Below are positions 1 through 8,713 of a stretch of DNA of 64,000 nucleotides, piece by piece. Within the stretch, counting starts at the first letter, position 1; every line of letters begins with the position of its first letter. Origin of the DNA: AP-15 sp963812675. GTDB taxonomy: Bacteria; Pseudomonadota; Alphaproteobacteria; ATCC43930; CGMCC-115725. The stretch spans positions 1 through 64,000 of the forward strand of contig CAWEWR010000023.1 of NCBI GenBank assembly GCA_963812675.1, in the 5' to 3' direction. The notes under the pieces are model-generated. The model made no database searches, had not been told where the DNA came from, and was given only the letters and a program-made list of their open reading frames with translations. Both the position numbers and the translations under genes were made by a program.

Positions 1-521
1 CCGACCCCGGGTGTGCGGGACAACACATCGAGCACATTGATGATCGCGTAATTGGTAATGAACAGCGGATCCTGCTTGCCGTTCTCGCTATAAAGCATGA
101 TGAACTGCAGGACCGCCGACGACTTCTTCTGGATCGTCAGCCCCTCCAGCTGGACCTCTGGGGGAGCTGGGCCAGGGCAGTCTGCACCCGGTTATTGACG
201 GCGTTGGTGTTGATGTCGGGATCGCTGCCGAGCACAAAGCTGACGGTGAGGTTGTAGCTGCCGTCATTGCCGCTCGTCGAACTCATGTAGATCATCTTGT
301 CGACACCGACGACCTGCGCCTCGATCGGCTGGGCGATGCTCGATTTGACGACGGCGGCGGAGGCGCCGGGGTAGGTGGCCGAAACTACGGGTCTGAGGCG
401 GCACGATGTCCGGGAACTGCGCGACCGGGATCCGCAGCATCGCCAGGGCCCCGGCAATCGTGATGACGATCGCGATGACGACCGCGAGCCGCGGCCGATC
501 GACAAAGATCGCCGAGATCAT
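1..521 (-). pseudogene. RND multidrug efflux permease, 5' fragment with two frameshifts
   Basis: This is the N-terminal part of an inner-membrane RND pump (AcrB/MexF type) that would work with the upstream membrane-fusion protein to expel drugs by proton antiport. The start ATG at 521 overlaps the stop of the fusion-protein gene (ATGA). The first 40 residues hold the typical first membrane helix and the motif IPVAQFPDIVPPQ. The frame is then lost near 390 and resumes in another frame with VSATYPGASAAVV and the porter-domain stretch down to VQTALAQLPQ. A second shift lies near 165, after which a third frame reads on to the window edge. Both are single-base changes. The gene continues beyond position 1, so the rest is unseen. 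It could be a true pseudogene or two assembly errors; the family call itself is secure. Confidence 0.85.
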
Positions 522-1753
522 TGGTTCGCCTTTGGGGCGCTCGGCCCGTCGCCGGCCGCGGAATGGCCGGCGCCGCCGCTCGCACCCTGCTCAGCAGCCG
601 GTTCGGCCGCCGGGGAAATCGCCGGCGGCGGGGTCGCCGGACTGGGTGACACGGTTTGGCCGGGGCGAACTCGCTGCAGCCCCTCGCTGATGACCAGTTC
701 TCCTTTCTTGAGCCCATTGCTCACCACGGCCGTTGACGGCGTCGACTGGCCGAGCTGGATGCGCCGTTGCTCCGCCTTGTTCTGCGCATCGACGACATAG
801 ACGTAATCGCCTTGCTGATCCGACAGCACCGCGGCGCGCGGGATGGCGAGAACGGTAATCGGCTCGACGCCCTCGATCAGCACCGTCACGAACTCGCCGT
901 CGAACAGCTCGCGCGGAGCCGGCGCGTCCGGCGGCATGTTCGGAAACCGCGGGTTGGGGATGAGGCCACGCACAGTGATCGTATCGGTGTTGGTCGCGAC
1001 CGTCGGTGATACGTAATCGAGCTTGCCGTTCTGTGCGTAAATCCGCCCATCCGGTAGGCGGATCTTGAGCACGACCGCATTGAAACCGCCTTTTGCGTCG
1101 TAGCGGTTGCGCAGATCGAGGCCCGCGCGCACGGATACCGGGTAGAGCACATACATTGGGTCCTGGCTGACGAGGTTCGCTAGGGTCCCGGTCGTCGGCG
1201 AAACGACGTTGCCCTCGGTGACGTCGGTGGCGCTGATCTTGCCGTCGATCGGCGCGCGGATCTCGGTATAGCCGAGGTTGATCTCGGCGGTTTCCAGCTG
1301 CGCCTTGGCGCTCGCGACCTGCGCGGCCAGCGAACGCTCATTGGAGAGATCCTGGTCGACCGTCTGCTGCTGGCCGGCGGGCGTCTTCATCAGGTACGTG
1401 GAGCGCGCGAGCTGCTGCTCGGCATAAGTGCGCTGGGCTTCGAGCTGCGCGACATTCGCCTTGTCGGCGTCGACCAGCGCCTGAAACGGCGGCTGCTCGA
1501 GGAGGTAGAGGAGATCGCCCTTTTTGACCTCCGAGCCCTCGACAAACAGCCGCTTTTCGAGATAAGCGCTGACCCGCGCAACCAGCGCTACCCGGCCGAC
1601 CGACTGGATGCGGCCGATGAACTCGTCGGTCTCAGTGATCTGCTGGCGCTCGGCGCGCACCACACCGACGGCCGGCGGCCCGCCCGGGGCCGGCTGCGCC
1701 CGAGATGACAAAGGAACGAAGACGAGCAGGAGGACGAGCAGGAGGCGCATCAT
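518..1753 (-). CDS. RND efflux periplasmic adaptor (membrane-fusion protein, HlyD/AcrA family)
   Basis: This 411-residue adaptor links an inner-membrane RND pump to an outer-membrane channel. I place the start at 1753 (tandem ATGs at 1753 and 1750), where the protein opens with a signal peptide ending near SRAQ-P (residues 1-20). The reading frame extends further upstream to 1852, but that part overlaps the divergent neighbour and looks like no signal. A lipoyl-like half-motif lies near residues 56-85 (VEGSEVKKGDLLYLLEQPPF). A Gln/Ala-rich helical hairpin follows (about 90-155), then the matching half TEIRAPIDGKISATDVTEGN and a beta-barrel domain. The last 40 residues are a Pro/Ala-rich tail. 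The stop overlaps the start of the RND permease, indicating one operon. No TetR-type regulator is seen next to it. Confidence 0.93.
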   Translation of the reverse strand: MMRLLLVLLLVFVPLSSRAQPAPGGPPAVGVVRAERQQITETDEFIGRIQSVGRVALVARVSAYLEKRLFVEGSEVKKGDLLYLLEQPPFQALVDADKANVAQLEAQRTYAEQQLARSTYLMKTPAGQQQTVDQDLSNERSLAAQVASAKAQLETAEINLGYTEIRAPIDGKISATDVTEGNVVSPTTGTLANLVSQDPMYVLYPVSVRAGLDLRNRYDAKGGFNAVVLKIRLPDGRIYAQNGKLDYVSPTVATNTDTITVRGLIPNPRFPNMPPDAPAPRELFDGEFVTVLIEGVEPITVLAIPRAAVLSDQQGDYVYVVDAQNKAEQRRIQLGQSTPSTAVVSNGLKKGELVISEGLQRVRPGQTVSPSPATPPPAISPAAEPAAEQGASGGAGHSAAGDGPSAPKANQ

Positions 1754-1840
1754 AGCCGGGTTATATAGTCCATCTTGCCGCCCGTCGCGCCTGCGGCCAT
1801 TTTGTGCTATCCATCGTGCGGGAAAAGTCATGAGGGACCG

Positions 1841-2329
1841 ATGATCCATCATCTATCGATCGCTGCTCGCGACCCGAAGCATGTCGCTGGAGTCTTGGCC
1901 GAGCTCATGGGCGGCAAGGCGGTGCCATTTCCGCCCAACCCGGGGAGCTTCTTCGCGCTTCAGCTCGACCAGCACGGGTCGGGTGTCGAGGTTTATCCGG
2001 CGGGAACCGAGCTTCAGCCGGGCGGCAGCAACGGCGGGGGCTTTGTGAAAAAGCCGGAAGCGCGCGGCTTCGGCCCGACCCATTTCGCGCTCAGCGTCGC
2101 GACCGATGCCGACAAGGTCGACGCGATCGCGGCCCGTGAGGGCTGGCAATGCTTCCGCTGCAACCGCGGCCCGTTCCACGTCATCGAAGTGTGGGTCGAG
2201 AACGAGACGATGGTCGAAATCCTGCCCCCCGAATTCGCCGCCGAATACCTCGCCTTCACCCGCCCCGACAACATCGCTGCGGCGATGGCGGCCGCGGCGC
2301 CGCAGGCGTCCCGCCACCGCCCGGCGTAA
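1841..2329 (+). CDS. VOC (glyoxalase/dioxygenase-fold) family protein
   Basis: This 162-residue cytoplasmic protein has the vicinal-oxygen-chelate fold. The N-terminus MIHHLSIAARDPKHVAGVLAE is the usual first beta-alpha unit with an early metal-ligand-type His, and GPTHFALSV near residue 78 opens the second module. It closes with a Glu-containing strand (ENETMVEILPPE). The start at 1841 is chosen because the VOC domain begins there and a GAGGGA ribosome-binding site precedes it; the open frame extends upstream to 1775 without domain content. It stands alone, divergent from the efflux adaptor gene. The substrate cannot be told from sequence, so a glyoxalase role is only a family-level guess. 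Confidence 0.85.
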   Translation: MIHHLSIAARDPKHVAGVLAELMGGKAVPFPPNPGSFFALQLDQHGSGVEVYPAGTELQPGGSNGGGFVKKPEARGFGPTHFALSVATDADKVDAIAAREGWQCFRCNRGPFHVIEVWVENETMVEILPPEFAAEYLAFTRPDNIAAAMAAAAPQASRHRPA

Positions 2330-2570
2330 TTTCGGGTCCGCCGCGCTACAGGCGCGGCGCCTCCCACCGCGCCTGCAAAGTCGCGGCCGTAAAGCGTTCG
2401 GAGAGGCCCGGATGCCGATCCGGCGTGGCCGGAGAAAATCAACCGGCCCGTTCCGAGTGCCGTCACCGAGGCATATGCTGATCCCAAGGACGCTCTTGCC
2501 GACATCGAGACCGCCGATGGTCTCAAGGGTGGCTCGGAGTGAGAACGCGGGTGCGGCGGATTCTTCCAGG

Positions 2571-3665
2571 TCAGTTTTCGATGCCGAGCAGCTTTGCTGC
2601 GGTGCCGCCGAGGATTGCGATCTTGTCATCGTCGCTGAGGCCCGGGGTCGACAGGATATGGTCGACCGGGACGAGGTTCCACGGGAATGGGTAGTCGGTG
2701 CCAATCACCACTTTGTCGGGACCGGTTTCGGCGATCAGGTGCCGCAATCCCTCGGGGGTGAACATGATCGAGTCGAAATAGAGCTGACCGTCCTTCAGGT
2801 ACTGGGTTGGTTTTTTCTTCGGTAAGGGGCCGACGCGGTTCGGGAAGGTCGTGATGACGGCGTCCGAACGGTTGGCGTAGGACGGGAGGAACCCGCCGCC
2901 ATGCGCGGCGCAGATCTTGAGGCCCGGGAAGCGGTCGAGCGTGCCTTCGAAAATCAGGTGCGACAAGGCGATCGTGGTTTCGAGCGGGTTGCCGATCGTG
3001 TTGGTCAAGAGGCCGCTGCCGGCGAGCCGGCCGCTCGGCTCCAATTCCCTGGTGCCGAGCGGGTGCACGAATATGAGGATGCCGAGCTCTTCGGCCTTGG
3101 CCCAAACCGGGTGGAATTTCGGATCGGCCAATTCCTGCCCGGCGACGCTGCCGCCGACCGAGAGGCCGCGCAACCCTAATCTCTTGATCGCGTATTCGAG
3201 CTGCTCGAGGGCGAGCTGAGGATGCTGCAACGCGACGGTCGCAAAAGCGACGAAGCGGTCCGGCGTCGCGGCGCAGAATTCGGCCAGCTTTTCGTTCTGG
3301 ATCTTGATCAGCTCGGCCGCCGCGTCGCGCTCGGCGCGATACCAATAGGGATTGATGCTCAGCGCCTCGACATCGATTCCCTCCGCGTCCATCTCCGCGA
3401 TGCGGTCGGAGACGTTGGACCATAAAAGCCCCGGCGCCTCCAGCGGGTGGTTGATCACCGCCGCCGCCTCGGGAACGATAGTGTGGGCATGGATGTCGAC
3501 GGTCTTGACCCGCTTGCCGTTGACCGCGACCTCGCGCCGCCTCCCCTGGCCCGCTCTCGGACCCGGCGCCCCGGGACCCGGCGTCCCGGAAGCATTCGAC
3601 AGGCTGCAGCCGACAAACGCGAGGCCGGCCAATGCGCCGGCGATCAATTCCCCTGAAATAGGCAT
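2571..3665 (-). CDS. Amidohydrolase-family metal-dependent hydrolase/decarboxylase (ACMSD-like)
   Basis: This 364-residue protein belongs to amidohydrolase family 2, which includes aminocarboxymuconate-semialdehyde decarboxylase and related aromatic-acid decarboxylases. The TIM-barrel metal site is visible: His59 and His61 (DIHAHT), His201 (FVHPLG), His255 (CAAHGGG) and Asp324 (GTDYPF). The N-terminus has a hydrophobic stretch ending in FVGC at residue 20. This resembles a lipobox only loosely, followed by a Gly/Pro-rich linker, so envelope anchoring is possible but unproven. The start at 3665 has a strong GAGGAGG ribosome-binding site seven bases away. It is transcribed divergently from the metal ABC operon. 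The exact substrate is unknown. Confidence 0.85.
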   Translation of the reverse strand: MPISGELIAGALAGLAFVGCSLSNASGTPGPGAPGPRAGQGRRREVAVNGKRVKTVDIHAHTIVPEAAAVINHPLEAPGLLWSNVSDRIAEMDAEGIDVEALSINPYWYRAERDAAAELIKIQNEKLAEFCAATPDRFVAFATVALQHPQLALEQLEYAIKRLGLRGLSVGGSVAGQELADPKFHPVWAKAEELGILIFVHPLGTRELEPSGRLAGSGLLTNTIGNPLETTIALSHLIFEGTLDRFPGLKICAAHGGGFLPSYANRSDAVITTFPNRVGPLPKKKPTQYLKDGQLYFDSIMFTPEGLRHLIAETGPDKVVIGTDYPFPWNLVPVDHILSTPGLSDDDKIAILGGTAAKLLGIEN

Positions 3666-3773
3666 TTCCGTCCTCCTCGATTATTCGTGACCGTGCAGGG
3701 GAGGAACTTACACGGCTCGGAGTTGCGCGGCGAGCCTCGCGAGAACGGTAGAGCCGAGACAGGATTGTTTCGT

Positions 3774-3790
3774 GACGTTATAACATTCTC
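3774..3790. promoter_or_regulatory. Possible Zur/Fur-type operator upstream of the metal ABC operon
   Basis: The intergenic stretch holds GACGTTATAACATTCTC, with GTTATAAC as a perfect 8-bp palindrome. Its right half resembles the TATAACATTTC half of proteobacterial Zur boxes, while the left half is weaker. It sits about 65 bp before the start of the solute-binding-protein gene, a fitting place for zinc-responsive repression. This is inferred by eye only. Confidence 0.35.
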
Positions 3791-3855
3791 TTCCGGTGAG
3801 CCCGACGGCAGGTTATTTGGGCAGCTGGTCAGCGAACTCTTCTCGGAGGCGCCCC

Positions 3856-4728
3856 ATGAAACGTCGCGCCGTATTCGTTGGCGCCGCTCTGCTGATCGCG
3901 CCAACCTTGGCGTGGGCCGGGAGTCCCGTCGCCGTCCTTGCCGCCGAGAACTTCTACGGCGACGTCGCGCAGCAGATCGGCGGACCGGACGTGAACGTGA
4001 CGAGCATTCTCAGCAATCCCAACCAGGACCCGCATCTGTTCGAGGCGAGCCCCTCGGTCGCACGAGCCGTCTCGGCGGCACGGATCGTCATCTATAACGG
4101 CCTCGACTATGACCCTTGGATAGCGAAGCTGCTGAGCGCCATCGCGAGCTCTGACCGAATTGCGATCGACGTCGGCAAGCTGGTGGGCAAAAGACCGGGC
4201 GACAACCCGCATATCTGGTACGACCCCAATACCATGCTGGCGCTCGCCGCGCGATTGGCGGACGAATTGAGCGCCGCCGATCCGGCGCACGCGGCAGATT
4301 ACAGGCGGCGGCTGGCGGAGTTTCGGCAGTCATTGCAGCCGATCGAGGCCAAGATCGCCGCATTGCGTGCACGTCTGGCCGGCACGCCCGTCGCCGCGAC
4401 CGAGCCGGTTTTCAATTACCTGCTCGACGCTATTGGAATGCAGATCCACGACCGCCAATTCCAGCTCGCTGTGATGAATGATACCGAACCGGGTGCGTCC
4501 GATGTTATCACATTCGAGAAAGACCTCGAGAGCCATCGCGTTCGGATGCTCGTTTACAATAACCAAGCCTCGGATCCGACGGTCGAACGCATGGTGAAGC
4601 TCGCGCGGACATCGCATATCCCGGTTGTGGCGGTGACGGAGACCGAGCCGCCGGGAAAGAATTACCAGGAATGGCTGTCGAGTGAACTCGATGCGGTCGA
4701 TCAGTCGCTCCCGAAACAGCGGCCATGA
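3856..4728 (+). CDS. Metal ABC transporter substrate-binding protein (ZnuA/MntC-like)
   Basis: This 290-residue periplasmic protein captures Zn2+ or Mn2+ for the ABC importer encoded by the next two genes. The start at 3856 follows a GGAGG box and yields a signal peptide cleaved after LAWA (about residue 21). Cluster-9 ligands are recognisable: DPHLFE (His), NPHIWYDP (His) and an acidic residue in EKDLE near the C-terminus. The third ligand position reads ATEPVF, with Glu where classical ZnuA has His, as in many Mn/Zn-type members. The His/Asp-rich loop of enterobacterial ZnuA is absent. Metal identity is therefore open. The stop overlaps the ATPase start (ATGA). Confidence 0.92.
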   Translation: MKRRAVFVGAALLIAPTLAWAGSPVAVLAAENFYGDVAQQIGGPDVNVTSILSNPNQDPHLFEASPSVARAVSAARIVIYNGLDYDPWIAKLLSAIASSDRIAIDVGKLVGKRPGDNPHIWYDPNTMLALAARLADELSAADPAHAADYRRRLAEFRQSLQPIEAKIAALRARLAGTPVAATEPVFNYLLDAIGMQIHDRQFQLAVMNDTEPGASDVITFEKDLESHRVRMLVYNNQASDPTVERMVKLARTSHIPVVAVTETEPPGKNYQEWLSSELDAVDQSLPKQRP

Positions 4729-5540
4729 ACGCCATCGAGTTCCGCGACGTCTGCTTGATGCTCGGCGGTCGCGTCGTGCTGGACCGCGTGAACCTGGATA
4801 TAGCGTCGCGCGAGTTTGTGGGCGTGCTGGGACCGAACGGCTCCGGCAAAACCACGCTGATGCGCGCTGTCCTCGGTCTGGTGCCGCCCAGCCGAGGTGC
4901 TATTCGCGTCCTCGGCCAGCCGGCGACGCGGGGAAATCCTGCCGTCGGCTATGTGCCGCAAGTTCGCGGCAAAGTCGCGGAGATGCGGCTGAACGGATGG
5001 GATTTCGTGGCCGGTGTCGTGAACGGCCACCGCCTCGGCCTGCCAATTCCAGGCAAAGCGGGCCGGGCGGAAGTGGACCGCGTGCTCGATTTGGTTGGTT
5101 CACGTGGGTTGGCGCGGCGCCCGATCGCCGAAATCTCGGGTGGCGAGCGCCAGCGCTTGCTGCTGGCTCAGGCGTTGATCGGCCGGCCGCGGCTGTTGCT
5201 GCTCGACGAGCCGCTGATCAGCCTCGATCCGAATTATCAGCGCGAGGTCGTGGAGCTGGCGCAATCCCTTCAGAGCGAAATCGGGATCGCGGTATTGTTC
5301 AGCGCTCATGACCTGAACCCGCTGCTCGGCGCTCTCGACCGGGTCCTCTATTTGGGAAATGGTCATGCCGCCCTCGGCACGGTCGACGAGGTGATCACCG
5401 GACCCGTACTGTCGAAGCTTTATGGATCCGAGATCGACGTCGTGCGCCTCAAGGACCGGATCTTCATCATGTCCGGCAGCCAGGATATGGAGCGTGACAC
5501 CCATCAGAACGAGCATTCGCACCAATACACCCCCCGCTAG
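4725..5540 (+). CDS. Metal ABC transporter ATP-binding protein (ZnuC-like)
   Basis: This 271-residue ATPase powers the importer. Walker A is GPNGSGKTT (residues 36-44), the signature ISGGERQ is near 137-143, Walker B is LLLLDEP near 157-163 and the H-loop His is at about 195 (SAHDLN). The C-terminal 20 residues are rich in His, Asp and Glu (for example THQNEHSH). Some zinc-importer ATPases carry such tails, possibly as a metal sensor or reservoir; that role is inferred. The gene is translationally coupled to the substrate-binding gene and is followed after 15 bp by the permease, giving a compact three-gene operon. Confidence 0.93.
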   Translation: MNAIEFRDVCLMLGGRVVLDRVNLDIASREFVGVLGPNGSGKTTLMRAVLGLVPPSRGAIRVLGQPATRGNPAVGYVPQVRGKVAEMRLNGWDFVAGVVNGHRLGLPIPGKAGRAEVDRVLDLVGSRGLARRPIAEISGGERQRLLLAQALIGRPRLLLLDEPLISLDPNYQREVVELAQSLQSEIGIAVLFSAHDLNPLLGALDRVLYLGNGHAALGTVDEVITGPVLSKLYGSEIDVVRLKDRIFIMSGSQDMERDTHQNEHSHQYTPR

Positions 5541-5555
5541 CCGGCGCCCCGGGCA

Positions 5556-6335
5556 ATGCTCGAATACGATTTCATGCGCAACGCCTTCGCGGCAGCATCT
5601 GTGGTCGCGATCGTCGCGGGCATCGTCGGCTACTTTTTGGTGCTGCGCGGCCAGACATTTGCCGGACATGCCTTGGCGCATGTCGGATTCACCGGCGCCA
5701 CCGGCGCCGTCCTCGTCGGCGTCGCCCCGCTCTGGGGCTTGGTGCTGATGACATTGGCCGGCGGGATCGGCATGGGGTCCTTGGGCGAGCGGCTGGCCCA
5801 GCGGGACGTGGCGATCGGTCTGGTGCTCGCCTTGTCGCTCGGTCTCGGCCTCTTGTTCCTGCATTTTTATACTGCGTTCGCGACGCAGGCGACGACACTG
5901 CTGTTCGGCAATGTATTGGCCGTCGATCTGCGTACGGTCTGGACATTGCTCGCACTCGGCGCGGTGAGCCTCGGAACGCTCGCCATCATCTCCCGCCCCC
6001 TGCTCTTCGCGACGTTGCAACCCGAGTTGGCCGAGGCAAAGGGCGTCTCGCTGCGCCTCTATTCCGTGCTGTTTCTGGCGATCGTCGCGTTGACGACCGC
6101 CGAATGCGCGCAGATCGTCGGCGTGTTGCTGGTATTCGCGCTGATGGTCGGCCCTGCCGCGGCAGCTCAGCGATTGACCAGCGGTGTGGCGACCGGCATC
6201 CTGCTCTCGGGAATTCTGGCGCTCGTCGAAGCTTGGCTCGGCATCACCCTCGCCTTCTACACCGATTGGCCGACCAGCTTCTGGATCACCGCGCTGAGCG
6301 CAGCCGTCTATCTCCTCACCACTTTCCGATGGTAG
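5556..6335 (+). CDS. Metal ABC transporter permease (ZnuB/MntB-like)
   Basis: This 259-residue integral membrane protein has seven to eight hydrophobic helices in the ABC-3 permease arrangement. Typical stretches are LRGQTFAGHALAHVGFTGA near residues 28-46 and TAECAQIVGVLLVFALMVGP near 180. It forms the pore of the Zn/Mn importer with the upstream ATPase and binding protein. The start at 5556 lies 15 bp after the ATPase stop. The gene ends ten bases before the convergent stop of the next ORF, so there is almost no terminator space here. Confidence 0.92.
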   Translation: MLEYDFMRNAFAAASVVAIVAGIVGYFLVLRGQTFAGHALAHVGFTGATGAVLVGVAPLWGLVLMTLAGGIGMGSLGERLAQRDVAIGLVLALSLGLGLLFLHFYTAFATQATTLLFGNVLAVDLRTVWTLLALGAVSLGTLAIISRPLLFATLQPELAEAKGVSLRLYSVLFLAIVALTTAECAQIVGVLLVFALMVGPAAAAQRLTSGVATGILLSGILALVEAWLGITLAFYTDWPTSFWITALSAAVYLLTTFRW

Positions 6336-6345
6336 AGACCGAGCC

Positions 6346-7335
6346 TCAGTCGGCGAGCCTCGGCTGCGCCATTGCAGGGGTGCGCACCTCGCCGATCGGG
6401 GTCCGGGCGAGAGCCCGGGTGACTGTGGCTCCGACTAATGCCAATGCGCCGGCCAGAACAAAGGCGGGGTTGAAGTTGCCAGTCGCCTCGACGAGGTATC
6501 CGGTGATGATCGGCGCGAGTTGGCCGAAACTGTTGCCCGCCGAGAATTGCGCATCGCGGGCTAAATGGCTTTGTTTGGCAAAAACAAATTTTTCGCCGGC
6601 AACAAAGCTGAAATGGAACGAGCAATTGCCGGGCCAAATTGCTTGCTTCGGGCCGCGCTCGCTGGAATGCATAGATCTGTGGTCATTCTGTATCGCCGAC
6701 AGCGAGCGTAACGGCATCCAAAATCGGGGGCGAGGAACGGTTCCGGCGTCGATCCTGGCGTTGGCGGAGTCGTCGAGATTCCGAAAGAGCGACCGTTCCA
6801 GGCCCGCTTCGTAGCGGGCGAGGTTGCCTAGGGCGCCGCTCTCGTTGGCGTCGGCGTCAACCGCGCGTCCCAGGAGGACCTCGTCCCGGTCCCGCTCGTC
6901 TTTAGCCCGTGCAAGCGCCTCCGTCGCTTCCGTGTGCGCGACCTTGTCCGTGATGTGGCTTGGGAAGCTGTAGTCCGCGAGGGTCAACTCATGGGAACGG
7001 ACTTGGGCTGCGAGCCTGCTCACCTGGAGTTCCCGGACCCGCCAATCAAAGAGCGCGGTCTCTATCCGTGCCGAGCGCCCGAGCCGCCACATAATGCTGA
7101 CCACGCGATCCGCGAGAAGCTCCTCGATCGGTCCCATCGGCGAGAGATCTGCCCGAACCCGGTTCCGGAGATCCTCGAAGGCGTCGAAGTCCTCATCCGG
7201 GAGCACGACGTCACGGGCAAGGAGGCCATGCCGCAACGCGTTGTGACGGACGGCGGCTTTCCCTTCCGGCGTCCTTGGACCTGTGGAGTGGAGAGCGTTC
7301 GCGCGGTTTGCCGCAATCTGTCTTTCGCTCGTCAC
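6346..7335 (-). CDS. Chimeric ORF: conserved hypothetical N-terminus joined to an MFS-transporter tail
   Basis: The first 200 residues match a widespread hypothetical type that opens with SERQIAANRANA and STGPRTPEGKAAVRHNALRHG, followed by an acidic helical region with LLADRV. Its function is unknown to me. The last 60 residues (from about 268) read FGQLAPIITGYLVEATGNFN and then a hydrophobic helix and a basic tail. This is how the final helix of major-facilitator transporters looks. Between them is a low-similarity stretch with FVFAKQSHLARDAQF. I infer that a 3' fragment of an MFS gene became fused in frame when the rest was deleted. Whether the chimera is made or folds is unknown. Confidence 0.6.
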   Translation of the reverse strand: MTSERQIAANRANALHSTGPRTPEGKAAVRHNALRHGLLARDVVLPDEDFDAFEDLRNRVRADLSPMGPIEELLADRVVSIMWRLGRSARIETALFDWRVRELQVSRLAAQVRSHELTLADYSFPSHITDKVAHTEATEALARAKDERDRDEVLLGRAVDADANESGALGNLARYEAGLERSLFRNLDDSANARIDAGTVPRPRFWMPLRSLSAIQNDHRSMHSSERGPKQAIWPGNCSFHFSFVAGEKFVFAKQSHLARDAQFSAGNSFGQLAPIITGYLVEATGNFNPAFVLAGALALVGATVTRALARTPIGEVRTPAMAQPRLAD

Positions 7336-7389
7336 GGTTCCCGCCCTCCACTAATCCTTTCGGAAACCGCGCTAGACGCTCTGTCATAA

Positions 7390-8225
7390 TAGCATTCGGC
7401 AACCACAATAGACGCCCCGACTTATCTGATTGTACGAAAACCCGCATTATAGACGCATTGTGATCGTTTGTCAATATGATAATATCATATTTAGCACGCC
7501 ACTCTCGGGTATCGGCAACCACTGCCGCAAGGGCAGCGCCGGCCTCCGGCATTTGTCATGACGATGCTCCGTGCTGATGGGCGTGGCGTCCTTCGATCCG
7601 GCCGACTGCGCGTGGATGTGTGCTCGAATGTCGCTCTATACCCCTTGGCGCGCTGCAATTTGTTCGAAACATGTACAAATATTATCAATTTCCCACTATT
7701 TTTAATTCGCAATCAGCGGAGAGGAGGCCGATTGAGGTGATCGCGGAGGCCTTGAGGCAATAGCCTGCCTGTGTCCTGCGGCCTCGCGCTCACGCATCCG
7801 CAATTCGCCGCCTCAACCTGCGGACGATCCGCCTTGATCGGCGCCCTCGTCCCGGATCAGCCTTCGGCGAATTCGCGATGGCTTCGACCGGCACTATCCC
7901 GCCGCGTCGATGCTCTTCCGCATCGTCGATGTTCCGGCCGAGAGATACCCACAACCCCAGGTCCGGCGTATTGGGTTAAACAAAAACAATTCAGTCCATA
8001 ACCCAGTCAATGGTGACGATCGACGCGATTGGCATCGATATATTCACGAACGGTCTTATGGTTAAGCTTACCATCGTGAGAAAATTGAAAATCTCCTGAG
8101 CTGATCTTAAGGTGGGTGGTCTGTAAAGAAGCAAAATTTTATAACCACAGCGATTCTATTTATTGACATGGTAGAGGATTCTATGAAAATATCATCTTTC
8201 AAGATCGAAATTGTAGAAGGATTAG
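7390..8225. other. AT-rich gene-poor intergenic stretch
   Basis: No convincing gene is seen in about 835 bp. Short open frames lack family features. The stretch is clearly more AT-rich than its surroundings and holds a perfect palindrome (7473-7491), a TGGGTTA/TAACCCA inverted pair (7972-8005) and a TTGACA hexamer at 8163-8168 that could be a -35 element for the phage-like genes that follow. The composition fits acquired DNA or a regulatory region. Confidence 0.6.
7473..7491. promoter_or_regulatory. Perfect inverted repeat, operator-like
   Basis: The arms AATATGAT and ATCATATT are separated by AAT, giving a perfect 8+3+8 palindrome in the AT-rich region, about 140 bp upstream of the leftward chimeric ORF. 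The size and spacing fit a dimeric repressor site. No regulator gene is adjacent, so the partner is unknown. Confidence 0.35.
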
Positions 8226-8519
8226 ATGGCTATGCGCGAGGACGGCGAAGTAAATAAGCTCCCGCCTGGTGATCATTGTCAGCTGAAAACCAATGGGCCA
8301 TTTTCGTCGCTGAATGAGGCATGGTTTCATGTTCTCGACAGGTGCGTCATCAGCCTCCCTCTAAGTGAAGCAATCCTTCCGCTTATGCGGGATTGCTTTT
8401 TTGCCGGCGCGACATATGCGGTTCTCCTGCTGCAGAAGGGTCATGGCGATGAGTTAACTCGCGACATTGCAGGATTTTTAAATGAAGAGCCGCGGCCCGT
8501 TCCTCCCCAGGCCCTTTAA
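8226..8519 (+). CDS. Small phage-like hypothetical protein
   Basis: This 97-residue protein of unknown function precedes the phage recombination genes on the same strand. The C-terminal half (DCFFAGATYAVLLLQKGHGD, then TRDIAGFLNEEPRP) looks like a small amphipathic helical domain of the kind common in prophage early regions; I cannot name the family. An alternative ATG lies at 8232. A strong terminator-like hairpin sits inside the frame (8368-8402), which either makes this gene attenuated or weakens the case that it is coding. The 194 bp between it and the next gene is GAG-rich and carries no clear feature. Confidence 0.5.
   Translation: MAMREDGEVNKLPPGDHCQLKTNGPFSSLNEAWFHVLDRCVISLPLSEAILPLMRDCFFAGATYAVLLLQKGHGDELTRDIAGFLNEEPRPVPPQAL
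8368..8402 (+). terminator. Rho-independent terminator-like hairpin inside an ORF
   Basis: AAGCAATC (8368-8375) pairs with GATTGCTT (8391-8398). An inner stem CCGC/GCGG surrounds a TTAT loop, and the hairpin runs directly into a T-tract. This is a textbook intrinsic terminator shape for rightward transcription, yet it lies within the 97-residue frame and upstream of the ERF gene. Confidence 0.55.
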
Positions 8520-8713
8520 CCTGAGCCGAGGGACGGAGCGAGGAACCCGAATAAATTTTCTCGAAGGATCGATCTGTGCCGTGCCACGGACAATGACGCC
8601 GTGAACAATGAGCCGAAGCGAGGTTCCGGGAGTAGAGCGGAGTCATTCCGCGTCCATCGGAACCGCGACCGGCAGAGCGATGCCGAGACCGAGCCGAGTG
8701 GGGAGGAGTTCTG

